Assembly: GCA_963575745.1 (NCBI GenBank)
Contig: CAUYUJ010018327.1
Coordinates: 517,931-581,930, forward strand
Direction of reading: 5' to 3'
Length of the DNA: 64,000 nt
DNA from: Prorocentrum cordatum
Taxonomy: Eukaryota > Sar > Dinophyceae > Prorocentrales > Prorocentraceae
Shown: positions 45,736 through 56,899 of the stretch, one piece after another
Layout of the letters: each line of letters opens with the position of its first letter
Numbering within the stretch: the stretch's first letter is position 1
Program-made: the position numbers and the translations under genes
Notes under the pieces: model-generated
What the model saw: only the letters and a program-made list of their open reading frames with translations
What the model was told of the DNA's origin: nothing
Database searches by the model: none

Positions 45736-46194
45736 TCGCCGTCGGATGGTGATTTTTGCTTGCCTCGTCTTCCTCCTCCTCCTTCTCCAAGCTCTCCCCC
45801 TTCTCCTTCAGCCTTCCCTCGCTTTGCTCTCTCTGGGGGACCACGCTAAGATCGCGCATGCTACAAGTGTTCGCGCAGGGCGAACTCTTCTATAATGACC
45901 CTGGAGCTGGCGCCGCCACGTTTCCCGCACATTTTTTGAACACATTCAAGATACCACCACATATTGACTTCTCTGAGCGACCATCCCCCGAACATGCAAC
46001 CGAACATATTTCGAACGTCTCCATCAGTACCCCCGAACACTTTCGAGCATTTTCAGGCAAAGCATGATTCCCCACTTGTCCATCTGATATTAAGCTACAA
46101 AAAGTACCCCTACCTTCCCTTCCGTTGCCATTGCATCCTCGTACTCACCCGGTTTTACTGGGAGTTCCAAGTCCGCTGTGACACGCGTCCGCGG
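45736..46194. other. No gene seen
   Basis: A pyrimidine-rich opening, then phrases CCGAACAT/TTTCGAGC resembling 10900-11300. No supportable frame. Confidence 0.4.
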
Positions 46195-46285
46195 ATATAG
46201 AAAGCACCAGCGCAATGGTAAACGATGGGAGAGAATGGTCGGGTAGGACGTCAGATATGACGCAAACGCAATTAGTTTGCCCCTT
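46195..46285 (-). repeat. R2 family fragment
   Basis: GGTAGGACGTCAGATATGAC is the reverse complement of the R2 leader at 62775-62800 and elsewhere. Confidence 0.7.
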
Positions 46286-47550
46286 TCCTTTTGTCTCTCC
46301 TCTCTTCTGCTCTCCCTCCCCGTGCCTTATCATTCCTCGGCTCCCTCTTTCCCCATTCGCGCAATCCCTCTCCCCACCCGACAGGAATGACGAACGGGAG
46401 GAGGAGGAGGAGGAAAAGGAGGAGGAGGAGGAGGAGGAGGAGGAGGAGGAGGAGGAGGAAGGGGAGGAGGAGCAGGAGGAAATCTGGAAAACGAAAAGGA
46501 AAACGAGGACGGTGGTGTTGGCAAGTTTTGCTGCTGCCCCGCAACCTGCTGGTCCCCAGACATCCCCAGGAACCCTTGGAATCGGAGGCCTTAGGAGGTA
46601 CAACAAGGACCTGAAACGCCCGGAGACGTCCCGAAATGAAGCCGTCCCCCGTCGACCTTCGCAAGGGTGGAGGGCGAAGTTTGGCAGATGGAGGGCGGTC
46701 ATGCGTGTGGGCCGGGAGAGCACCGGCGGGAACGGGTCTCCCAGATATCCACTGCTTTCATTTGTTTCGCTACGCAGTCCCCAATATCTTGGGGCATTCT
46801 CGGCTGGGCCAGTTTTTCGTCCCGGATGTTTCTCTGACAGACCGGGAACCCCAGAAGGGCCCCGAGAGGCCGAAAACAGAAAATCGTTATTTTTTATTTT
46901 CAAAACGTTGGGTTTTTGGGTTTGCGCCGACGAGAACGAGGACGGAGGAGGAGGCAGGAGGGGGGAGGACCTGTTGCAAGTTTTTTCATCACTGCTGAAG
47001 CCGCCCCACCTGAAAGACGGGCGCCGCCCTGCCATTCATGCGAGACCCTGTTTTGTAAAGCATCGAGTCGGTTCTGGCCATGGGCGGCACAAACAGTCCA
47101 AGTGAGTGTCCAGCGAGCGCTCCGTTTTGAACAATGCTTTACGCTCCATCCGTGCAAACGCTGCACGTTTTGTGTTCCGACTCTGCGCGCACGAGTTTAC
47201 GAAGTCTCAATGAGAAATTCTGTTCGACAGCAGTGAGGAAAGCGCAAATGGGAGCCCTATGTCGACAAAGGGCCGCCCTCCATCCTTGTAAACTGCGTCT
47301 CTAGAAAGGTGAGGCGTTTCAAGTTTCGGGGGCATACGCGGTGAGGTAGTCCCAAGCGAAACGCCCGGCCCGCCCTTACAACGCGCCTGGTGGTGCATCA
47401 AGGAGGAGGAGGAGGAGGAGGAGGAGGAGGAGGAGGAGGAGGAGGAGGAGGAGGAGGAGGAGGAGGCATGCATATGAAACAAGGAGGGGGGGGACGGAGG
47501 AGGAGGGAAGGTGGCGCCGGGGAGCCGAGAAGGAGGATGCAGGAGGAGGG
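46286..47550. other. Intergenic with two (GGA)n tracts
   Basis: (GGA)n at 46396-46475 and again at 47400-47467. Frames of up to 296 codons cross the first tract on both strands but are low-complexity there and unsupported outside it. Confidence 0.45.
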
Positions 47551-47720
47551 ATGAGGGCGGCTGCGCCGCGTGAAGACCTCGGCGCCCGCCTCGCCGAGAA
47601 GATGGCCGCCCGCACGCGCTCCGCTGCGCTCCGCACGGCGGCGGCCGCCGCCCTGGCGCTCGCGCTCCTCGGCTGCAGCTCGGGCTTCGCGGCGCCCTCG
47701 GACGCCCGGGGCGCGGCTGC
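47551..47720 (+). CDS. Orphan exon encoding a plastid-targeting-like presequence
   Basis: From ATG 47602 the frame encodes a short basic start (MAARTRSAALRT), a hydrophobic Ala/Leu segment (AAAAALALALL), a small-residue stretch (GCSSG), then FAAPSDARG. A secretory signal followed by a Phe-containing FVAP-like motif and Ser/Ala/basic residues is the known layout of presequences for peridinin-plastid proteins. An in-frame ATG at 47551 would extend it by 17 residues. After about 47720 the sequence is C-rich and non-coding in style, so the exon probably ends near here at an unplaced donor. No mature-protein exon could be found downstream, so this may be a lone first exon, a relic, or chance. The minus strand is also open. 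Confidence 0.35.
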
Positions 47721-47961
47721 CCTCCCTCCCCTCCCTCTCCCACACCCTGCCTGCTCGTGCGTGCGTGCGTGTACCGGTGTGCATGAAGACGCATACATGT
47801 ACCTTGTGACTCATCCTTGTCGCACCGCCAGGCGTGTCGTTAGGGCGAGTCCGGCGTTTCGCCTGAGATGTGTTTCATGTTTCACCGTCTACGGCCTTGA
47901 AGCTGGGAGTTTCCAACACTTACACGGACACGGAGGGAGGGAGGGTGGTTTTCGAAGTCGG

Positions 47962-48001
<40 letters not shown>

Positions 48002-48160
48002 CTCGCACAATCGCCTTGAGCACATCGAGCACTTCCTTCGATGTAGGGCGACTATTTTTCAACACGGGGCTCTCGCCCTGGCGCGGCGCACACTCGTCCA
48101 ACACATGTTCCACAGGGGCACTGATGGAGGGAGGGCGGTTCGCTTTCATGAGCCTGGCGC
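47721..48160. other. No gene; (CT)n tract
   Basis: (CT)n at 47967-47999. Otherwise mixed sequence without a supportable frame. Confidence 0.4.
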
Positions 48161-48925
48161 GACCCCAATGTGGGGAAAGCCTAGTGCGTGGGCGCATCGC
48201 TGGGCGCATCTCTGGGCATTGCTTGGCCTTGCCTCGCATTGCGTGGCATTGCACGGCATTGCACGGCATTGCTTCGCATTGCTTCGCATTGCTTTGCATT
48301 GCTTGGCTTTACATGGATTGGCAATGATTGGCATAGGTTGGCAGGATTTTTGGCATTGCTTGGCATTGCTTGGCATTGCTTCGCATTGCCTCGCATTGCT
48401 TTGCGTGGGCTGGTATTGCTTGGCATTGCTTGGGACAATCAGGGGCGGTGAACCCGAGGAACTCTGGGAACCCGAGGAATGTGGGGAACCCGAGGAACCT
48501 CTGAGGAACGGGCAACGTAACAAGAGGAGGCACCAGGGGCGGGGAACTCGAGGAACCCGAGGAACCTCCGAGCAACAGGCAAAGCAGCAGCAGGAGGCAC
48601 CATTAACCGAGTGAGAACCCCTTGGGCAAGCCCACCTGGGGGTTAAGAAATGAACCTGGCGCGACCCCAATTAGGGGACAGTTTCCTATTGTAGGTGCGC
48701 AGTGCTCGGCATTGCTTGAGGAATCCGGGGAACCCGAGGAACCTCCGAGGAACGGTCAACGTAACATTAGGAGGCACCGGGGGCGATGAACCCGAGGAAC
48801 CCGAGGAACCTCCGGGAAACGGGCAACGTAAGAATATGAGGCACCGGGGGCGAGGAACCCGAGGAACCCGAGGAATCTTCGAGGAACGGGCAACGTAACA
48901 TTCCGAGGCGCCGACCTCTAAACCA
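48160..48925. repeat. GGCATTGC repeats, then GAGGAACCCGAGGAAC repeats
   Basis: About 30 GGCATTGCTT-type units at 48215-48435. Then about five 70-100 bp units with CCCGAGGAACC, ACGGGCAACGTAA and GAGGCACCGGGGGCG at 48440-48910. The phrase GCGCGACCCCAAT occurs at 48159 and 48660, showing a larger duplication. Confidence 0.8.
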
Positions 48926-49434
48926 AATAAGACCCCCTTAGGTAAACCTAATTGGGGAAAAGTAGCGTTCTCCCCTGAGACATGCATACACATTCTACCG
49001 GAAGGTGAAAGCTGACGACAGCTAGACGGACGGAGGGACAATCGTTTTCAAAGCGAGGTTCTCATTTGTGGCATTGTTGAATTCTGCAGCCTTGGAGCCT
49101 TGTATCAGTGTTGAATTGGTCGACGGCCACGCAAATGTCTGGCGGTTCCTTTTCAAAGCGTGGTTGTCGTCGGACACGACTCTACTTTGCCACACTCTTC
49201 ATGGCTCGAAGGGGGGCAGCGCCTTTTCAAAACGAAGCTCCCGTCTGAATTGCGAGCGCATTGGGCGCTTATCGTTCAAGGGGGCGCCGCGAACGTGGAA
49301 ACAATGCTTATAGTGATTTATGAGGAGGAGACTCTGGTAGGGATGGTGTCTTGGAGCATCGTTGGTACATCCCGGGCTTGCACTGTTTCTCATCCTTCTC
49401 CTTCCCCTCCTCTCCCCCCTCTCCCCCCGTCCCG
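48926..49434. other. No gene seen
   Basis: Mixed sequence with short frames only. Confidence 0.4.
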
Positions 49435-49715
49435 CGCCACTCCTCTCCTCCTGCTCACGCTGCAACGCTGGCCTCATTTCCGCGCTTCCGCTCGTTCCGA
49501 ATCGTGCTCCCGCTGCCCACCCCACCTTGCGGCGTCGCCACGCCATGCTATATCATGCTACGCGTTGATCTTCGACACCATGCTATGCCATGTAATGCTA
49601 CGCCATGCTGCGACATCCGATTGTGCGAATAGAGAGGATCTCTACGCCATGGTCAGGGATGGGAGGGAGGGGTAGGACGTCAGATATGACGCGAGCACAC
49701 CTAGCTTGTCTCCCC
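49435..49715 (-). repeat. R2 family copy (minus strand)
   Basis: Contains TTCCGAATCGTGCTCCCGCT, ATGCTA/GCTACGCCATG phrases and GGACGTCAGATATGACGCGA, the reverse complement of R2 segments in 60885-62200. Confidence 0.75.
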
Positions 49716-51239
49716 CCCCTCTTCCGCGCCACTCCTCTCCTCCTGCTCCTTCCCCTCCCCCTGCTCCTCCTTCCCCTCCCCCTGCTCCTCTTCCTCCTCC
49801 TGGCTTCGTGGCGGCCTCCGTCCGCAGCGGGCTCCTCGCGGCGCCCTCGGGTGCACCCCCCCCCCGGTGGTCTGCCGCCTGCAGAGGGCACCTGCACCCA
49901 GTCTTTCCACTGTTTGGGACATCAGCGCGGGCAGCTGTTCCTTGTTTTCGGTGTCTGGAGGCCGTTCGTGGGCCCGGGGGCCGTCGGAAGAAAATGAAAC
50001 CAGGGAGGAACACGTTGTCCTCCAGAATTCTGGTCGAGAGGTCCAGGGGACACGCATCCGCCATGTGTCTTGCTCAAGACGTGCACGGCTCGGGCTTCCA
50101 CCAGTTCCCATTCAATGCCGATCCGTGCGTGTTCGCGGTGGCCGTGGGGGCGGGCGCTAAGGTGGCGGCGCCCCCACAGCGTGCCCCCCAGGCCGGGGTG
50201 GGGGGGGGGGCTCCCGCACCTCGGCTCGGTCGCGAGGGGAATGAGGAGCGAGAGGCGGAGCACTGAGGTCCGCGACCAAATCACGACGGAAGGTCTGGGT
50301 ACTTTTCCTGCCTCCGGGGGCCCTGGCAGGGCCCCGGGACAATTTAGGATCAATTTTGGGTGGGAAGCCAGTTTTTGGGGTCCAGGCTTCTGGAGGTCCA
50401 CGCTGCAAACACACAACACCACGTCGGGGTTCTGGGGACTGACAAGGGAGGGAGAGGGAGAGGAGGAGGGGGACTTGTCAAAACCCCAGGTGCATCAGCG
50501 ATGCTGCAATGCACCCTTCCGTCTGAAGCCGCATTCTCCATGCATCATTAGAAGACCTCGCGTTCACTGCGCGAAGCGCCCCCCTCGAAAGACGAGCGCC
50601 CCCCCATGGGCCCACAAGTCAGGCGGGAGCTCCGTTTTGGAAAACGCCACCTTCCAAACTTCCAAACCTTTCAGATTTAAGGAATGCGACCCAGCGAAGG
50701 AGTGTCAAGCGACTGCCGCGCTTTGAAAAGGGGCCGCTCTCCATGCGTGAAGCTTTCGCGCACTTGCCAATTATGTGGTGCAGCCGATGTGGTTTCATGT
50801 ACGAGGTGCTATTCACCATGTTTAATTTGAAGTCGTCAAGTGCACTACTCGAGTAATCATCCCAGTCGCCCACCCACAACTTGGTTCGCAAAAGCCATGC
50901 AGTTGCGATGAGTGCTTGGTGTTGGCTGGTTTATCTCATCGGCCGCGCTAGCCCGTGCATGCCCGCGCGCAGAGCGGCCAGCTAGTCTGGCGCGACCGGC
51001 GCGGCCGCGGTGACGTTGACCGTTGGACACTTCCCAGTGTGTTGGCAGGCCGCGCTGACGCGAAGGCGGTTCAGTGCGAGTCGGTGCTCAGGTGGACGCG
51101 GTATCATGGCAACGTTGACAACTGTTGACACGATGATGATAGTAGCAGTGCTGGTGACGATGAGAGTGACGACGGCAAGGCCAGTGACGGTGCCGATGCT
51201 GATTTCGTCGATGACGATGATGTTGTCCACGTGTCGGTG
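49716..51239. other. No supported gene; R1 fragment at 50770-50900
   Basis: A CTCCTC tract (49735-49800), then mixed sequence. 50820-50895 resembles the R1 head (TTGAAGTCGTCAAGTGCACT, then CCCACCCACAACTTGG). Frames here lack domains. Confidence 0.4.
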
Positions 51240-51690
51240 ATGAGAATTTTGGAACGAATTCGAGAAGCGCGCGCAGCCGACGCGCGCGAGTGGCCCGCAT
51301 GTTTTTCTTCGACAGGGATCGCGCCGCCCCCTCCTTTGAACACGTGGGCAAGGGCGTTCGGATGATTTCGACATGCGCGCGCGAAAGGTCCGTTTGGTTG
51401 AACTTGAGAAACAGGTTGAAAACGTTATTCGGGGGGCGAATTCACAACAGCGCGCGCAGATATTGCTTATTTGGAAGACCATGTTGCAAGACCTTGGTTT
51501 TTCCATGCCATCGGGCACGTCGATGTTGAAATCCCCGCGACACCTGCAGGTTTGTGAAGGATTGCGGCACTTTCGCGCGATGCCGCGCGCGCGTGGATTG
51601 TGCCCGAACTGTCGCAACATATTCTTGAAAACGGGTTCGTTTCAATACATATGTGTGCGCGCATAAGTCCACGTGGCGAGGATGGGGAGG
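51240..51690 (+). repeat. Diverged R1 tail copy
   Basis: Shares phrases with the R1 tail (GGGCAAGGGCGTTCGGATGA, TTTCGACATGCGCGCGCGAA, GTTTGTGAAGGATTGCGGCA) but is more diverged than the other copies and lacks a GAC core. Confidence 0.55.
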
Positions 51691-51879
51691 TTGTCGGTGC
51701 AGGTTTGTTTGGGGTGGTATGGACTCAAATTCAGAATGTGCGATGGGGCGGAATCGGATGGAAAATTGAACATCGCGAGGCCGGACGGATAACCCTATGG
51801 GTGGGACAGGCCCACATGTTTACTGAACTGATGGTATATGATGTGCCATATACGTTGCGCGATCTGCGTGGTGCATTCT

Positions 51880-52444
51880 ATGTTGTGCAACCCACTCTGC
51901 TGAACTTGAAGTCGTCATCACCACTGCTCGCGCAAACATCCCACCCACCCACCCGCAACCTGGTTTGCAAAACCTGTTAAGACCGACTACGACGACACCG
52001 ACGACAACGACTAGGACGACCCCGACGACGTCTCCGACGACTTCGACGACGACAACGACGCCGACGCCGACGACGACGACGACGACGACGACGACGCCAA
52101 CGAAGGTGACGACGAGGGAGGAGGAAGGACGACGACGGCGACAACGACGACAACGACGACAACGACGAGGGAGGAGGGAGGACGGCGACGACGCGAACGA
52201 CGACGAAGGAAGAAGGACGGCGACGCCGACGACGACAACGACGAGGGAGGAGGGAAGACGACAACGACGACGACGACGACGACGGCGACGAAATAGGAAG
52301 GACGACGACGAGACGCCGACGACGGACGACGACGACGACGAGGGAGGAGGAGGAAGAACGACCATGGCGACAACGACGACGGAAACGACCACGACGCCAA
52401 AGAGGACGACGACGACGAACACGGGGAAAGACAGAGGACGACGT

Positions 52445-52475
<31 letters not shown>

Positions 52476-53134
52476 AACGACGCGGGAGGAGGGAGCACGG
52501 CGACGACGACGACGACGCAAGAGCGCAGGCGCACGCTTTTGTTGAAAATCCGTGTTGCGAAACCTTGTGTTTTTGTAGGTTTTTGGACACACGATTTTGA
52601 ACTCCTTCCGGAACCGATGGGTTTTGAAGGTTTTCGGCGTACGCCCGCGACGACGCGCGCGTCTGCATTTCGTCCCGTTTTTTTGCAGGGGATTCTCGCG
52701 ACTGCACACGCGCAAGGGCGTTTGACAGATTTCGACATGAGCGCGCGCGAAGCCCGTTTGGTAGCATTTTGTAAAAACCTTGGAAAACCCTTGGTCTTCT
52801 TAAGATTTCGCAAGAGCTTTCGCGGAAACGTTTTTTAGCAACTCTGTGTTGCGAAACTATGTGTTTGTATGTTTTTTTTTGGGGGGGAAACTCGATTGCG
52901 AAATCCTTCCCGCACCGAAGGTTTTTGAAGGATTTCGGCATGCGCGCGCGACGACGCGCGCGTGTGCACTTCGTCTCATTTTTTTGTGCAAGGGATTCGT
53001 GAACAAGTGTTATGTTAGAACACACAAAAGTCACCGCATAGTGTTTTTTTTAACAAGGGAACCTCGGGGGGAAACCAACCTAGCTGGGATGGTATGATTT
53101 CATTTTTAGGATGGACGAGTGTGCAGAATATATA

Positions 53135-53179
<45 letters not shown>

Positions 53180-53180
53180 A
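51880..53180 (+). repeat. R1 element, copy 3
   Basis: Head at about 51895-51975, (GAC)n core 51980-52525, tail 52535-53110 with two diverged tail modules, each with the GCGCGCG-ACGA-CGCGCGC-type palindrome. It ends at TTTTTAGGATGGACGAGTGT and a (TA)n run (53131-53173). Poly-R/T/S frames are core shadows. Confidence 0.85.
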
Positions 53181-53319
53181 AGGGCTTCGCCCCCTGCCGC
53201 CGGCCCCCTCTCTCGGATAATGGGCCATGGAAGAGCTAAGTCATGAGGCCTTGGCGCTGTCGTGAACCAGTATCGAAACTTCATGCGAAGCCGATTCGCA
53301 ATCAGCAAACCAACTGATC

Positions 53320-53445
53320 ACCAGAGGGGTTACCACACCTGGCGATTGGTAAGACGTGTATGGTTTACGGGCTTGGTTACCACACCTTGCGATTAAAGGG
53401 CCGACGGAGTTCTCGCAGTTTGGGTTACCACGCCTTGCGATGGAT
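53320..53445 (+). repeat. GGTTACCACACCTTGCGATT, three copies
   Basis: Copies begin at about 53328, 53374 and 53422, spaced 46-48 bp, directly upstream of the 73-bp satellite. Confidence 0.8.
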
Positions 53446-53449
53446 GTGC

Positions 53450-54046
53450 GTGAAGGGTGGCACCGAATTTCAGAAATGTGGCAAATCCCCTGTGTCTTTG
53501 GACCCTGACCCCGCGGATCTGCGTAAGGGGTGGCGCCGAGTTTCAGAAATGTGGCAAATCCCCTATGTTTTTTGACCCTGACCCCGCGGATCTGCGTGAG
53601 GGGTGGCACCGAATTTCAGAAATGTGGCAAATCCACATGTGTTTTTGGACCCTGACCCCGCGGATCTGCGTGAGGGGTGGCACCGAATTTCAGAAATGTG
53701 GCAAATCCCCTGTGTTTTTGGACCCTGACCCCGCGGATCTGCGTGAGGGGTGGCACCGAATTTCAGAAATGTGGCAAATCCCCTGTGTTTTTGAACCCTG
53801 ACCCCGCGGATCTGCGTGAGGGGTGGCACCGAATTTCAGAAATGTGGCAAATCCCATGTGTTTTTGGACCCTGACCCCGCGGATCTGCGTGAGGGGTGGC
53901 ACCGAATTTCAGAAATGTGGCAAATCCCCTGTGTTTTTGGACCCTGACCCCGCGGATCTGCGTGAGGGGTGGCACCGAATTTCAGAAATGTGGCAAATCC
54001 CCTGTGTTTTTGGACCCTGACCCCGCGGATCTGCGTGAGGGGTGTC
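53450..54046 (+). repeat. 73-bp satellite, eight copies
   Basis: Units contain GGGTGGCACCGAATTTCAGA, AATGTGGCAAATCCCCTGTG and CCCTGACCCCGCGGATCTGC. Copies 3-8 are almost identical; copies 1 and 2 are more diverged. The unit is not a multiple of three, so the apparent ORFs shift frame between copies. Confidence 0.95.
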
Positions 54047-54119
54047 GATTTCGAGCCCCCCCAGCAATTCAGACAACGCGCCCAGGGGGTGCTAAAAAGC
54101 CGGTTTGGGCCTCCCCCCC

Positions 54120-54190
54120 CTCGCGCGGTCAATCAACTAGTTACAGTAACCAGCAATAAGTCAACTAGTTACAGTAACCAGCAAGAAGCA
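54120..54190 (+). repeat. Two-copy TCAACTAGTTACAGTAACCA repeat
   Basis: Two near-identical copies start at 54130 and 54158. Each contains the small palindrome GTTACAGTAAC. Confidence 0.85.
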
Positions 54191-54274
54191 GAACTGTAAC
54201 ACTGGAAACTACAAGCTACAACTGGTAGAGGAAACTGCGAACCTCGCTCCTACAGCCTGGTGGCCCCACAAGGG

Positions 54275-55829
54275 GGCCGGCGGATATATGAAACCAGACT
54301 CCCAGGGGGAACCGATTAGTCCGGGGGGGGGGGTAGAGTCTATTCTCTTTTTAGAAAGGAGAATTAATTTCTGTTCGCAGTGAGTTGTCCACTCCACTGC
54401 TCGCGCAAACATCCCACCCACCCACCCGGAACTTGGTTTGCAAAATCTCTTGAGACCGTGACGGTGGGTACCACATGGCATTTGGCAACAACAGCGACGC
54501 CGACGACGACAGCGACAACGACGATGACGACGCCGCCGACAACGACTACGACGACACCGACGACGTGACGCCGACAACGACGACGACGACGACACCGACG
54601 CCGACGACGACGACACCGACGCCGACGACGACGACGATGACAACGACGACGACGATGACGACGCCGACGACGACGATAACGACGACACCGACGAAGACGA
54701 CGTCAACGACGCCGACGACGACGACGACGACGACGGCGGCGACGACGACGACGCCGACGTCGACGACGACGACGAAGACGACAACGACGCCGACGCCGAC
54801 GACGACGAAGACGACGACGACGTCGCCAACGAAGAGGAAGGAGAGAGGACGACGACGGCGACAACGACGACAACGACGAGGGAGGAGGGAGGACGGCGAC
54901 GACGCGAACGACGAAGAAGGGGGACGGCGACGCGACGACAACGACGAGGGAGGAGGAAGACGACGACGACGACGACAACGACGACGACGACGACGACGGC
55001 GACGAAATAGGAGGGACGACGACGAGACGCCGACGACGGACGACGACGACGACGACGAGGGAGGAGGAGGAAGGACGACCACGGCGACAACGACGACGGA
55101 AACGACCACGACGCCAAAGAGGACGACGACGACGAACACGAGGAAAGACAGAGGACGACGTAGGCGACGACGACGACGACGACGCGGGAGGAGGGAGGAC
55201 GCGACGACGACGACGACGACGACGACGCAAGAGCGCGCGCGCACGCTTTTGTTGAAAATCCGTGTTGCGAAACCTTGTGTTTTTGTATGTTTTTTGGGAC
55301 ACGATTTTAAACTCCTTCCGAAACCGATGGGTTTTGAAGGTTTTCGGCATACGCCCGCGACGACGCGCGCGTCTGCACTTCGTCCCTTTTTTTGCAGGGG
55401 ATTCTCGCGACGGCACACGCGCAAGGGCGTTCGACAGATTTCGACATGAGCGCGCGCGAAGCCCGTTTGGTAGCATTTTGTAAAAATCTTGAAAAACCCA
55501 TGGTCTTCTTAAGATTTCGCAAGAGCTTTCGCGGAAACTTGTTTAGCAACTCTGTGTTGCGAAACCATGTGTTTTCTTTTTCTTTTTTTTGGTAACTCGA
55601 TTGCGAAATCCTTCCCGCACCGAAGGTTTTTGAAGGATTTCGGCATGCGCGCGCGACGACGCGCGCGTGCGCACTTCGTCTGTTTTTTCTTGCACGGGGT
55701 TCGTGAACAAGAGTTATGTTAGAACACACAAAAGTCACCGCATAGTGTTGTTTTTACAAGGGAACCTCAGGGGGGAAACCGGCCTAGCTGGGATGGTACG
55801 ATTTCACATTTAGGATGGACGAGTGTGCA

Positions 55830-55862
<33 letters not shown>
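54275..55862 (+). repeat. R1 element, copy 4 with leader
   Basis: A leader (CCCAGGGGGAACCGATTAGT, poly-G, TAGAGTCTATTCTCTTTTTA), head 54390-54455, (GAC)n core 54490-55235, tail 55240-55820, end TTTAGGATGGACGAGTGTGC and (TA)n 55837-55862. It is closely similar to copy 3, suggesting recent amplification. Confidence 0.87.
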
Positions 55863-55865
<3 letters not shown>

Positions 55866-56195
55866 GAAATCAGACGATCCCAGGGGGAACCGATTAGTCG
55901 GGGGGGGGTAGAGTCTATTCTCTTTTTAGAAGGGAGAATTAATTCCTGTTCGCAGTGAGTTGTCCACTCCACTGCTCGCGCAAACATCCCACCCACCCAC
56001 CGCATAGTGTTTTTACAAGGGAACCTCAGGGGGGGAAACCGGTCTAGCTGGGATGGTACGATTTCATATTTCGGATGGACGAGTGTGCATAATATATATA
56101 TATATATATATATATGAAGTTATATTATCCCAGGGGGAACCGATAAGTGGGGGGGGGGGGGGGGTAGAGTCTATGCTGTTTTTAGAAAAGGAGAA
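55863..56195 (+). repeat. Truncated R1 leaders and ends in tandem
   Basis: The R1 leader recurs at 55880-55995, jumps directly to the tail (CCGCATAGTG at 56000) and (TA)n at 56092-56114, then a third leader follows at 56125-56190. These are internally deleted copies without the GAC core. Confidence 0.8.
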
Positions 56196-56899
56196 TCTGC
56201 GTGGTGCAGTCTATGTGGTGCAAGCTATGTTCCGCAATCTATGCGGTGCCATGTATGATATCGAAGATTTGGGGTGCCGCTTACCTTGGGCATTCTATGT
56301 GGTGCGCTATATGTGGTGCCATTTGTTGTTGGAAGTTCTGGGTTGTCTTAGATTGTAGTGATAGCGAGTTGCAAAGGGTGCGTTGCAATGTTCATCGTTG
56401 CCCATTTGTTTTCAAAGTTTTCGAGGTGTTCGCCCGGGATGGGGCTCCCGTTTTTTGTTTCCAGAGCTCCTGCAGGCGGCCGCGCGCGAGGTTGGGCGTG
56501 GTGCTGTTGCTGGAGTTGTGGTCGCGTGGGGCTCCCAGGGCGGTGGATCGGAACCGCCGATCTGCCCGCCTCCGCCTCCGTGCCCGTCGCTCAACTGTCC
56601 TGAAGTCGCGCGCCCGCAGGCGATCTGCCCATGCTGCCCTGAGGTGACTTGCCCGGGCACTGCGACGCCGTGGGTTGTCTTCCTCGCGGGCGGTTTGGGC
56701 TTCACGGTGTGGACGTACAGCTTCCGCCTCGGCCAGCGACCTCCCAGCCATGGCGCTGGTAGTGGACGACGATCTGGACCCCGCGGAGGCGGAGTCTTCG
56801 AGGAGCCCGATGCCGGGAAGTCGCCTCCTCGCGCGTTATGGGGGCGCGGGGGGGGATCTCCTGCACGAAAGGCTCGCCGCCTAACCGCTGAGCGCCGCC
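56196..56899. other. TATGTGGTGC repeats, then GC-rich sequence
   Basis: Phrases of TATGTGGTGC recur at 56200-56325. 56450-56890 is GC-rich with frames open on both strands and no domain. Confidence 0.4.

Noticed and set aside
46215-47105. 296-codon frame on the + strand (and a matching-length minus frame)
   Set aside because: It crosses a (GGA)n tract that keeps both strands open, and flanking parts show no domain or codon bias.
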